The notes: a model not told the origin generated them from the sequence alone. A DNA stretch of 19,233 bases from Bacteroidales bacterium (GCA_030626465.1 DAOUOU010000024.1:1-19233); one strand, 5' to 3'. Positions 6,549-14,142 are shown, counted from the stretch's first letter. Translations and numbers: made by a program.

Positions 6549-7577
6549 TCATCTGTCATTTTGTTTAATGAACGCTAACATGTTTTTATAAGCGTAGACA
6601 TAACTATTATTTTCTATATACAATTGTAAAGAAATATGTTTTTTATTTGCCATTTCTTTTACCAAAGCAATTGTGTCCTCTGCAATGGAATGAAGATTAA
6701 TATTATCTAACGAGAACTCCAATAAACCTCTCTGAGATCTGGACCATGTTAACAAGTTTTCCAACAGAGCACTGATATTTTTCGAGCTCTGATTAATGAT
6801 CCCGATAAATTTTTTATTTTCCTCAGCATTATATACATCATAATTCGTCAGAAGTAAATTGGAAAAGCCAGTCATTGTGGCCAAGAGATTCTTCTGATCA
6901 TCCGCAAGGATTGAAAAAAACTTATCTTTCATAGCATTGCTTTCTCTTAATTCTGCTTCGGATTTTGATAGAGCTTCTTCAATCTTTTTGCGTTCAATTT
7001 CTGCGGTAACTCTGGCACCAACTATCTTCATTAGATCCTTTGCATAAGGCGGTATATTTAGTTTTTTACGTGATACTGCGCAAATTACACCATTCGCTAC
7101 ACCTTTTTCATTGTATAAAGCCGTACCTATATAACCCTCTGCATTTAGATCAACAAGAATTTTGTCTTTGGGAAACAGGTTAATTACGTTTTCTGAATAT
7201 GCACAATATCCTTTTCGTCTAGTCACAGCACAAGGTGTTTCCTCTAATGCATAAGAAAAATCATGAGATATCTCACCGTCAAGATACAAGGGTACCGCAT
7301 TGATTCTCTCATTCTCAATCATCTGCCCTATCAGTACGCAATCAGCACTGAGCCATTCTGCCAACCTAGCTACAATATTATCAAAGAAATCTTGTCCGAT
7401 TTTACCTGCTGCTGCTTCAACCAGCGAATGAAGCATTTTTTCATTTTGTTCGGCATTTTCTTTTGCCTCATAATTTGCGATATTTTGCGCCTGGTACTGT
7501 TCTTCTTTTTCTTTTAAAGTTTTTTGGAGTTTTGCTATTTCAGCCAGTAGTTCCTGCCCTCTATCCCTTCCCTGCAT
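6549..7577 (-). pseudogene. 5' part of a GAF-domain histidine kinase, truncated and lacking the catalytic His
   Basis: Order: coiled-coil (about 8-50), GAF-like sensor (about 55-195), then HisKA (about 213-282) and the start of the ATPase domain. At the dimerisation helix, where related kinases read FFSIIAHDLKNP, this protein has FFSILADDQKN, so the phospho-acceptor His is Asp226 (codon GAT; one change from CAT). The frame follows kinase sequence up to KNML (residues 331-334, near 6575) and then ends in eight unrelated residues and a stop. The N-box and G1 box are missing; the G2 box lies at 5687-5845 beyond the inserted lipoprotein gene. It cannot be an active kinase. A GAF-sensor remnant could still be made. 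Confidence 0.85.
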
Positions 7578-7689
7578 ATCTGTCTTTCTTTTTATATTCC
7601 TAATAGTTGCCTTTACGATTTATAAAATTGTAAGTTTCAAACTATCAGTTCAATTTGATCAAAAGTTCTTCTTAGTACATAAAAATGAA

Positions 7690-7850
7690 CCCCTGACAGG
7701 GTGCAGGTACCCTGTTAGGGTAGCAGGGCAGGATACATCGTAACTGGAATACTACCCATACCATAAATCTTGATTTGAAAATCCTGTCTTTTCGTAATCC
7801 AATAATAGATTCAGCACGCATTACGCTTCGCTGAAATGCGCGCCAGGAGG
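7690..7850 (+). repeat. Composite dispersed repeat, copy B (~160 bp)
   Basis: Left end: hairpin CCCTGACAGGGT / ACCCTGTTAGGG (7691-7720). Middle: a segment shared with copy C (TAGCAGGG, ACATCGT, TGAAAATCCT). Right end: the 42-bp module at 7809-7850, 41/42 identical to 289-330. By eye it aligns with 9613-9766 along nearly the whole length with scattered substitutions and a few small gaps. No open frame of its own and no transposase, so it could be a non-autonomous element or a fixed repeat family. Confidence 0.85.
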
Positions 7851-7862
7851 AAATAAATTTTA

Positions 7863-8096
7863 GCCCAAGGGGGCAATAATCAATAGCCCCGGGCAACGCC
7901 CGGGGATTACATAACAGAATATAACTAAGCACCACAGGTGCGAAATCAATAATTAAGACATGTTACAATCAATGGTAAAAACTACATTCATATTCTCTTT
8001 GAAAATAATGATTGCGCCCCGGTGGGGCTTGGATGGTATGGCCTATTATAAACCCCGAGCTGCTCTCGGGGCTATTGATTTACGCACCTTCGGCGC
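7863..8096. repeat. Array of six short hairpins
   Basis: Stem-loops at 7863-7874 (GCCC/GGGC), 7887-7905 (CCCCGGGC/GCCCGGGG), 7929-7941 (GCACC/GGTGC), 8016-8028 (GCCCC/GGGGC), 8053-8071 (CCCCGAG/CTCGGGG) and 8084-8096 (GCACC/GGCGC, better as minus-strand RNA because a G-U pair replaces a mismatch). The linkers are AT-rich, and AATCAATA recurs. The segments 7881-7950 (plus) and 8096-8010 (minus) look like two units of one family in opposite orientations: each has a CCCCG palindrome and a GCACC-type hairpin. Confidence 0.75.
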
Positions 8097-8111
8097 TTGA
8101 ATTGTGAGTAA

Positions 8112-8237
8112 CTGCGCGTCAGCAATTATAATGAAATCGAAAGCAAATCTAAAGGTGACCCTACTTTGCCAGATGTCACTATTAACAATATTAATCTAAG
8201 CAATGAGTTGGAGAGTATATTGTATAATACAGATTAG
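8112..8237 (+). pseudogene. Possible scrap of a coding sequence
   Basis: An open frame with no start codon follows a TAA at 8109-8111 and ends at TAG 8235-8237. Its second half (GDPTLPDVTINNINLSNELE) looks more protein-like than the surrounding repeat DNA. I do not recognise the parent protein. It may be the C-terminal relic of a gene destroyed when the repeats accumulated, or chance. Confidence 0.2.
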
Positions 8238-8277
8238 TATACAGCATGAAATTTTGTAGATAGAATTTCCTGAATTA

Positions 8278-8297
8278 AACACAAAGCATTACTTTTA
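8278..8297 (+). promoter_or_regulatory. Candidate promoter and half-operator of the Crp/Fnr gene
   Basis: TACTTTTA (8290-8297) resembles TAnnTTTG with one mismatch and lies 34 bp before the start. Just upstream, AACACAAAG (8278-8286) repeats one half, nine bases exactly, of the dyad at 9420-9439 that controls the facing two-CW gene. Only one half-site is present here, so autoregulation is a suggestion and no more. Confidence 0.3.
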
Positions 8298-8331
8298 ATC
8301 GATTATGCTTCACAACTAAATATTTTACAAA

Positions 8332-9027
8332 TTGACAAAACTCAAAGAGATAAAGAGCTGTGTTAACTGTACACAAAAATCGTCTCTTTTTAAACTTTTA
8401 AATAATTCAGAACTAGAATTGATCAACGATAACAGATTACAGGTAAAATATCGAGCCGGAGAAACTATAATAAAACAAGGAACACAGTTCACAAATTTTA
8501 TAGTGTTATGTTATGGAAAAGCAAAAGTTTATTTAGAGGGTAGAAATGGAAAGAATCTTATATTGAGATATTTAAGACCTTTTGAATTTATTAGCTGGCC
8601 GGGTGCATTTACTGACAATAGGCACCATTCTTCAGTTTCAGCAATAACAGAATCATTGGTTTGTTTAATTAATGTTGTTATACTCAGAAAAATAATAGAG
8701 CAGAACAATAAATTTGCACTTGGTTATATTGAAAATGTGAGTCGTGCCAATAATTTCAGCACTGATAAATTACTGACTATTTCTCAGAAACGATCACACG
8801 GTCGCATTGCTCATTCACTGCTTTATCTTCGTAATGATGTTTTTGATGAAAATACATCCGGTTTGTCAATTTCCAGACAAGAATTAGCAGATATAGCTAG
8901 TATGAGTAAGGAAAGTGTGTGTAGAATTTTGAAAGAATTTCGTGAAGGAGGAATAATAAATTTAAGCAATAATTCTATAAAAATAGTCGATTTAAAGCTG
9001 CTAAAACAAATAAGTGATTTTGGATGA
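8332..9027 (+). CDS. Crp/Fnr-family transcriptional regulator
   Basis: A 231-residue protein. It has a cyclic-nucleotide-binding-type beta-roll (about 20-130), a dimerisation helix (about 130-165) and a winged helix-turn-helix (about 179-206; ISRQELADIASMSKESVCRI). Near the N-terminus is CVNC (C10, C13). Only this pair, not four clustered Cys, is seen, so an FNR-type 4Fe-4S cluster is unlikely, though redox or metal sensing through CxxC is possible. The start appears to be TTG at 8332: an in-frame stop lies at 8317-8319 and no ATG occurs until deep in the fold. It faces the two-CW gene, whose promoter carries a palindrome of a kind Crp/Fnr dimers could bind. Confidence 0.9.
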   Translation: MTKLKEIKSCVNCTQKSSLFKLLNNSELELINDNRLQVKYRAGETIIKQGTQFTNFIVLCYGKAKVYLEGRNGKNLILRYLRPFEFISWPGAFTDNRHHSSVSAITESLVCLINVVILRKIIEQNNKFALGYIENVSRANNFSTDKLLTISQKRSHGRIAHSLLYLRNDVFDENTSGLSISRQELADIASMSKESVCRILKEFREGGIINLSNNSIKIVDLKLLKQISDFG

Positions 9028-9047
9028 GATTTAGGAGCCCCTTCTCT

Positions 9048-9067
9048 TTGGTTCAATAAAAAACCAA
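9048..9067. terminator. Weak hairpin between convergent genes
   Basis: TTGGTT / AACCAA with an 8-nt A-rich loop in the 51-bp gap between the Crp/Fnr and two-CW stops. The stem is short and has no clear T-tract, so a bidirectional terminator role is only a possibility. Confidence 0.25.
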
Positions 9068-9078
9068 TATATGATTTA

Positions 9079-9381
9079 CTAATGCAATTGCTTGTGAACT
9101 GGTGCAATCAATATAAATTCTTCACCTTCTTCTTCTCTGACCATTTTTAAAAATTCGCAAGTCATACAAGATTTAAGTGCCTTTGCAAATGTTCCTGAAA
9201 TTCTTTCTCTGCAAAGCGTACCTGATATTGCCCAGCAGATCCTTCCGGCATTTGCTCCTCTATTTAAGCCATTATGGAAATCATCAACATAGGCAGGGCA
9301 TATTCCAAATTTCTCAATATTCTTCCCATTACGCTCTCTGCCGCAATTCATATACTCCCAACAGTTTTTCTTTGGCGACAT
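9079..9381 (-). CDS. Two-CW domain small cysteine-rich protein
   Basis: A 100-residue protein. Two CW motifs are visible, CWEYMNCGRE (7-16) and ICWAISGTLC (48-57), with further Cys at 28, 72 and 75 (SCMTCEF). This arrangement matches the two-CW family, which I know as a small presumed metal- or redox-binding domain without an established biochemical role. There is no signal peptide, so it is probably cytoplasmic. I chose the ATG at 9381: the open frame extends to a GTG at 9435, but that codon lies inside the promoter dyad and adds residues that do not look like the family. It is convergent with the Crp/Fnr regulator and plausibly controlled by it. Confidence 0.82.
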   Translation of the reverse strand: MSPKKNCWEYMNCGRERNGKNIEKFGICPAYVDDFHNGLNRGANAGRICWAISGTLCRERISGTFAKALKSCMTCEFLKMVREEEGEEFILIAPVHKQLH

Positions 9382-9419
9382 GAAATTAGAATGATTTGTG
9401 TTAAAAATCAGTAATAATT

Positions 9420-9442
9420 CTTTGTGATCTAACACAAAGTTA
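9420..9442 (-). promoter_or_regulatory. Perfect dyad over the -7 box of the two-CW gene
   Basis: CTTTGTG-N6-CACAAAG (9420-9439) is a perfect 7-bp inverted repeat. On the minus strand TAACTTTG (9442-9435) matches the Bacteroidota -7 consensus TAnnTTTG exactly and overlaps one arm of the dyad. A protein bound here would cover the promoter and act as a repressor. The TGTG-N6-CACA core resembles Crp/Fnr-type sites, but the spacing is 2 bp shorter than the classical TGTG-N8-CACA. Confidence 0.6.
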
Positions 9443-9946
9443 TAAATTTTTGCTTTAATATATTCCTTTAATTCAAAGGACAGTTTTAATGCTTGTTAAA
9501 ATACCCATACTTCCAAGGTATGCTTTACGGTTACATGCCCTCAGGGTAGTATTACATCCGGTTTTCCTACTTATATACCGGTCAGGGCATGTCCTGACTC
9601 TACATGTGAAAACCCTGACAGGGTATAGGTACACTGTCATGTTAGCAGGGTAGGACACATCGTGACCGGAATACCTCATATCAATCCGGATTGAAAATCC
9701 TTTCTGTTCGCTATTAAATAATAGATTCAGCACACATTACGCTTCGCTAATTGCCCTCCAGTGAAGAATTCAATTTTCGTCCACTGTAAATTCGTGTCAA
9801 TCCCCCTCCCTGGAAATTCAGCACAAATATTTGATTACACAACTTCTTTATTGTATTTTCATATCCATAACAAATATGACCGGTATTTAATTCATATACT
9901 ACCCTAATTTGCAAACAACAAAACCTCTCCCCTAAATAAAAGAACT
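9443..9946. other. Gene-free region with decayed repeat, upstream of the LRR gene
   Basis: About 500 bp with no convincing gene. It contains small inverted repeats around 9535-9605 (for example GTCAGG-N6-CCTGAC near 9580-9598), composite repeat copy C (9613-9766), and a possible LRR-gene promoter at 9905-9912 (TAATTTGC, 35 bp before the ATG). The minus-strand frame at 9473-9733 is repeat-derived. Confidence 0.65.
9613..9766 (+). repeat. Composite dispersed repeat, copy C (decayed)
   Basis: Same order as copy B at 7690-7850: a degenerate CCTGACAGGGT hairpin, then shared blocks TTAGCAGGG, ACATCGTGAC and TGAAAATCCT, then AATAATAGATTCAGCAC and ACATTACGCTTCGCT. After that the match fades. It is in direct orientation to copy B, and together they bracket the Crp/Fnr and two-CW genes. 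Confidence 0.8.
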
Positions 9947-12418
9947 ATGAAAAAAACAGTTTTCACAACTATTGTTATCTGTCTCTCTGCTTCCTTAGTA
10001 AAAGGACAGGTTCCGGAGGCTGATTCCCTTGCATTAGTGGCTTTATACAACAGTACAAATGGTCCGGGCTGGACTGACAATACAAACTGGTTGCAAACCG
10101 GACAGCCGGTTTCAACCTGGTATGGGATCACTATTACCAACGATACAGTTACCTATATAAATATTACAAACAATAATCTTGACGGCAACATCCCGGCTGA
10201 GATAGGAAATTTTACAAAATTACAGCACCTGTACCTGTACGAAAACCAGTTAAGTAGCTCAATTCCTCCAGAAATTGGAAATCTCGATAGCCTGGAATAT
10301 TTACTATTACAAAACAATCAACTTACCGGTCCCATCCCTGACGAAATAGGAAACTTATCCAGATTAGAAAGTCTGAGCTTAAGTTACAACCTCCTTACCG
10401 ATGCTATACCTGCTGAAATTGGGAACCTCGGTAGTTTGGCAGAACTAAGATTGAATAGCAACGAACTTACCGGCAATATCCCGGGTGAAATGGGAAATCT
10501 GAATAGTTTAGAATATCTCGACTTGTCGCAGAACCAACTTGACGGTTCCATACCTGTTGAAATTTGTGATCTCAGCAATTTAATGTGTCTCTACCTGAAT
10601 GAAAACTTGCTTACCGGCAATATTCCCCAGGAAATTGGTGAATTAAGCAATTTGACATATCTATATCTCGGTGAGAATCAGATTATCGGATCTATTCCGG
10701 CTGAGATTGGTAACTTAAGTAATTTAACGCGCCTTCTTCTGCACGAGAATCAATTAATGGGTTCTATCCCGGTTGAGATTGGTAACTTATGTAATTTAAC
10801 ACGCTTAATTCTTTACGACAATCAGCTTAATGGCCCTATTCCGGCCGAAATAGGAAACTTAATCAATATGGGAATGCTGAGATTTAGAAATAATCAGCTT
10901 ACCGGACCTATTCCTTCAGAAATAGGCAATTTAAGTGAATTATTTGATCTCAATTTTTCCAGCAATCAGCTTAACGGTCCTATTCCCCCAGAGATAGGTA
11001 ACTTAAGTAATCTGCAACAACTAAATCTATACGAAAATCAGCTTACTGGCCAAATTCCTCCTGAACTTGCAGAACTAAGCAACTTATGGTCAATAAATCT
11101 GGCCCGCAACCAGCTCAGTGGTAATTTTCCGGTCGAGATTGGCAATTTAAGCAATCTGGAATATATACGCCTTCATGATAATCAGCTCGATGGTTCAATT
11201 CCTGTTGAAATTGGTAACTTAAGTAAGTTGAAGTATCTGGAACTATATGAAAACCAGTTCACGGGCACTATCCATACAGAGATAGGTAATCTAAGTAACC
11301 TGGAACAAATACTATTACACGACAATCAGCTTACCGGTTCAATCCCTGAGGAGATCGGGACCTTAACCAATTTAATAGCTATATATATTTACAGAAATTA
11401 CTTCAGTGGACCCATTCCATCAGGGATTAATAGTCTCACTGAACTGATAAGTTTTCGTTTGTACACCAATTATTTTACATTTTCCGATTTGGAACCCATA
11501 GCTGGTCTGACTATTGATAATTTCTATTATGACCCCCAGTTTCCCATAAAAACTAACATATCGCAGATAAATGCAAGCACGGGAGACAACCAGGAACTCG
11601 ATATAACCGATTTAACCATTCCGGAAATTACTGCTACCAATAATCAATATCAGTGGTGGAAAGACGGCGTTGCTATAACAGAATATACTGATACAGCTAA
11701 CCTGATAATTGACGACCTGGATGGTTCTGATCAGGGATTTTATCACTGTTCGATGATAAATTCTGACTTTACTTATCTTACATTATTTACCGATTCTGTA
11801 TTATTAGTCATCGATGGCCCTGTTGACATAACGCTTACACCTGATCGTATTGACGAGAATGTTGCTTCAGGCACAAATGTAGGAATCCTGGTAGCAGATG
11901 ATCCCGATCAAACAGGGGGACATACCTTTGCTCTGGCAGAAGGAAACGGTATCAATGACGCTGATAACGACTTGTTCTTTATTAGCAGTGATAATTTGAT
12001 CATCAATACATCACCCGACTATGAGACAAAACAGGAATACAATATTTTTGTCAGGGCAACAGATGATGATCTGAAAACCCTTGATAAAGCACTCATGGTT
12101 ACAGTGGATGATCTCACTAAAGAAGATCCGTCAGAGACGAATATTCACCAGATCATAACAAAAATATGGAATATTTACCCGAATCCTGTTTCGGATAACG
12201 CATTCCTTGAGTATTCTCTTGCCAACAAAGAAATTATTTCGGTTCATCTGTATGATATGCATGGGCAATTGGTGCAATCTTTTATTACAAAAGAAACGCG
12301 AGCATCCGGGGCTCATATGGAATTATTGCAGATAGATCAGGCTGTTCCTCCGGGAAATTATATGCTGGTAATAAGCAATAGCATGGGTAAACAAAGTATT
12401 AAAATAAGCAAACAGTAA
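9947..12418 (+). CDS. Secreted LRR / Ig-like / cadherin-like protein with T9SS sorting domain
   Basis: An 823-residue protein. Signal peptide 1-20, then an N-terminal LRR cap (21-77, with NSTNGPGWTDNTNW) and about 18 tandem 24-residue repeats (about 78-509) of the plant-type pattern L-x-G-x-I-P-x-E-I-G-N-L. An Ig-like segment follows (about 535-625; QWWKDG, YHCSM), then a cadherin-like region (about 627-725). The T9SS type A sorting domain ends the protein (about 742-823; IYPNPVSDN start, PPGNYML near the end). It should cross the outer membrane through the type IX system and be anchored or released at the surface; binding of protein or glycan is likely. No enzyme domain is seen. Repeats 6 and 9 carry unusual Cys residues. 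It is convergent with the next gene (29-bp gap). Confidence 0.92.
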   Translation: MKKTVFTTIVICLSASLVKGQVPEADSLALVALYNSTNGPGWTDNTNWLQTGQPVSTWYGITITNDTVTYINITNNNLDGNIPAEIGNFTKLQHLYLYENQLSSSIPPEIGNLDSLEYLLLQNNQLTGPIPDEIGNLSRLESLSLSYNLLTDAIPAEIGNLGSLAELRLNSNELTGNIPGEMGNLNSLEYLDLSQNQLDGSIPVEICDLSNLMCLYLNENLLTGNIPQEIGELSNLTYLYLGENQIIGSIPAEIGNLSNLTRLLLHENQLMGSIPVEIGNLCNLTRLILYDNQLNGPIPAEIGNLINMGMLRFRNNQLTGPIPSEIGNLSELFDLNFSSNQLNGPIPPEIGNLSNLQQLNLYENQLTGQIPPELAELSNLWSINLARNQLSGNFPVEIGNLSNLEYIRLHDNQLDGSIPVEIGNLSKLKYLELYENQFTGTIHTEIGNLSNLEQILLHDNQLTGSIPEEIGTLTNLIAIYIYRNYFSGPIPSGINSLTELISFRLYTNYFTFSDLEPIAGLTIDNFYYDPQFPIKTNISQINASTGDNQELDITDLTIPEITATNNQYQWWKDGVAITEYTDTANLIIDDLDGSDQGFYHCSMINSDFTYLTLFTDSVLLVIDGPVDITLTPDRIDENVASGTNVGILVADDPDQTGGHTFALAEGNGINDADNDLFFISSDNLIINTSPDYETKQEYNIFVRATDDDLKTLDKALMVTVDDLTKEDPSETNIHQIITKIWNIYPNPVSDNAFLEYSLANKEIISVHLYDMHGQLVQSFITKETRASGAHMELLQIDQAVPPGNYMLVISNSMGKQSIKISKQ
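10178..11473 (+). repeat. Eighteen tandem 72-bp LRR-coding units
   Basis: In-frame tandem repeats of about 72 bp, each encoding one LRR, with frequent near-identical stretches (GAAATTGG-AACTTAAGTAA-like blocks). Units at about 10.68-10.85 kb and 11.2-11.35 kb are particularly alike. Such DNA can change unit number by slippage or recombination. Confidence 0.85.
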
Positions 12419-12447
12419 TCAGATTTAGTATATATAATGTAAGACGG

Positions 12448-14142
12448 TTAGTACCCCGCTGCCATCCCATCTTTGCGCGATTCGGAGGCACCGATATAAA
12501 TTTTTCTTTCCGGATCATACAGGATAGCCTGGTAGCCTCCGTAAATGCCCTTTTCATAGCCAATGTTGTGACCCCTATCCATCAGTTCTCGTATCACTTC
12601 ATAACCGAACCCGCTCTCAAGCTGAATAGTGCCCTTCCCTTCTGCAGGTTCGCCTGTTGGCCTGGAAGAACCTTCATGAGCCACACGGGGAGCATCGCCT
12701 GCCTCCTGTAAATTCATGCCAAAATCTATTATATTCATTATTATCTGTACATGTCCCTGGGGTTGAAAATCACCTCCCATCACACCAAAGCTTATGAATG
12801 GATGGTCATCTTTGGTTATAAATGCAGGAATAATAGTATGAAATGGTCGTTTACCCGGTTCGTATACGTTGGCATCAGTTTCATCCAGACTGAATAGTTC
12901 ACCCCTGTCCTGCAGCATAAATCCAAGGTCCGGAGGTACCATTCCCGATCCCAATCCACGATAATTGCTTTGAATTAAGGAGATCATATTCCCTTCCCTG
13001 TCGGCCACAGTGAGATAAATGGTTTCTCCTGCAGATATTTTTCCGGCAAGATAAATTCCTGCACGATCCGGATCAATCAACTCCCTTCTTTCTTGTGCAT
13101 ATTCTTTGGAAATAAGGTAATCGACCGGAACATCCTGAAAATCCATATCGGTATAATAGTTAGCACGGTCTTCGAAAGCCAGTTTTTTGGCTTCGGCAAA
13201 CAGATGAATATGCTCTGAGCTGCCATACGCAATGGTGTCAAAATTGAATCCTTCCAGAATATTCAGCATTTGCAACGCCGCTATTCCCTGTCCGTTTGGC
13301 GGTAATTCCCAGATATCGTAACCGCGATAATTCACAGATACCGGCTCAACCCATTCAGACCTATGATTCGCCAGATCGTCCACACCTAAGAATCCTCCCT
13401 GCGTTTGTATAAAGTCAGCAATTTGCCGTGCAATTTCTCCTTTATAAAAAACATCCCTGCCTTCCTGAGCAATCTTTCGGTAGGTGTCAGCCAGGTATGG
13501 ATTTTTGAAAATATCACCTTTCCCGGGTACTTTACCTTCTGTTGTGTAGGTTTCTTTAATATTCGGATAGCCCTGACGCATATAATAATTTAGTGAGCGC
13601 TGGAAATAATACCCTATCAGTTCTGTGAGAGGAAATCCTTTTTCAGCATATTCGATGGCTGGTGCCATTACCTCCTGCATTTTCAATTTACCAAATTTAC
13701 CATGCAGTTCAAACCACCCGTCAACGCAGCCGGGAACGCTTACCGGAAGTGGCCCGTAAGGTGGGATCTTTGCATAGCCATTTTCTTTGAAATAGTGTAA
13801 GGTAAGAGATCGAGGTGATCTTCCACTGGCGTTCAATCCATACAATTTTTGAGTTTTGGCATCCCAGACAAGGGCAAACAGATCGCCTCCAATACCGCAA
13901 CCTGTGGGTTCCATTAATCCCAATGCTGCATTGGCAGCAATGGCAGCATCAATGGCTGTTCCTCCTTTTTTCAGGATATCAATACCTATCTGGGTGGCCA
14001 GGGGGTGACTGGTTGCCACCATTCCATTTTGTGCTATCACCTCAGAGCGCGTAGCAAAATTACGGCCTGTGATTCTGTCCTGGGCTATGGTTAGAAATTG
14101 CATACCTGATACACAAACAATAAACAGAATAATCCTTTTCAC
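12448..14142 (-). CDS. ggt: Gamma-glutamyltranspeptidase (N-terminal nucleophile hydrolase)
   Basis: A 564-residue protein with a signal peptide (about 1-20, ending TIAQD). GGTs cleave the gamma-glutamyl bond of glutathione and related compounds in the periplasm after self-cleavage into two subunits. Family hallmarks: MVATSHPLAT (41-50), the PTGCGIGGDLFA block (79-90), PPNGQGIAALQML (281-293), and the processing site where Thr374 of GETIYLTVAD is the predicted nucleophile of the small subunit. VMGGDFQPQGHVQ (454-466) is the conserved Gly-Gly region. It has YLTV where classical enzymes have THYSV, as in the acyltransferase-like GGT subgroup, so the substrate may not be glutathione. The start is GTG at 14142: an in-frame stop lies 15-18 bp upstream and no ATG is available before the signal peptide. 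Confidence 0.9.
   Translation of the reverse strand: MKRIILFIVCVSGMQFLTIAQDRITGRNFATRSEVIAQNGMVATSHPLATQIGIDILKKGGTAIDAAIAANAALGLMEPTGCGIGGDLFALVWDAKTQKLYGLNASGRSPRSLTLHYFKENGYAKIPPYGPLPVSVPGCVDGWFELHGKFGKLKMQEVMAPAIEYAEKGFPLTELIGYYFQRSLNYYMRQGYPNIKETYTTEGKVPGKGDIFKNPYLADTYRKIAQEGRDVFYKGEIARQIADFIQTQGGFLGVDDLANHRSEWVEPVSVNYRGYDIWELPPNGQGIAALQMLNILEGFNFDTIAYGSSEHIHLFAEAKKLAFEDRANYYTDMDFQDVPVDYLISKEYAQERRELIDPDRAGIYLAGKISAGETIYLTVADREGNMISLIQSNYRGLGSGMVPPDLGFMLQDRGELFSLDETDANVYEPGKRPFHTIIPAFITKDDHPFISFGVMGGDFQPQGHVQIIMNIIDFGMNLQEAGDAPRVAHEGSSRPTGEPAEGKGTIQLESGFGYEVIRELMDRGHNIGYEKGIYGGYQAILYDPERKIYIGASESRKDGMAAGY

Larger units (their letters stand above)
7578..8331. other. Gene-free accessory region with dispersed repeats and hairpins
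   Basis: About 750 bp without a convincing gene. It holds one copy of a composite repeat (7690-7850), at least six short hairpins with 3-5 nt loops (7863-8096), a possible coding scrap (8112-8237) and the promoter of the Crp/Fnr regulator. The minus-strand frame at 7672-7935 is made of repeat sequence and is not called. Confidence 0.75.

Noticed and set aside
6191..6578. Plus-strand frames of about 90-100 codons across the lipoprotein gene
   Set aside because: They are antisense to a gene with a clear lipoprotein signal and contain no recognisable domain.
7672..7935. Minus-strand frame of 87 codons in the repeat region
   Set aside because: It is encoded wholly by the composite repeat and the hairpin array, and resembles the spurious proteins that such repeats yield in many genomes.
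8332..9027. Oxygen-sensing FNR with a 4Fe-4S cluster
   Set aside because: Only a single CxxC pair is found near the N-terminus; the four-cysteine pattern of FNR is not present.
9435..9435. GTG start for the two-CW gene
   Set aside because: It falls inside the promoter dyad and -7 region, while an ATG at 9381 starts directly before the conserved domain.
9473..9733. Minus-strand frame of 86 codons
   Set aside because: It spans small inverted repeats and copy C of the dispersed repeat; no signal of a real protein.
7690..9766. Insertion sequence or composite transposon
   Set aside because: No transposase or integrase is encoded between or within the repeats, and no target duplication is visible.
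10178..11473. CRISPR-like or satellite array
   Set aside because: The 72-bp periodicity is in frame and encodes leucine-rich repeats; there are no unique spacers.
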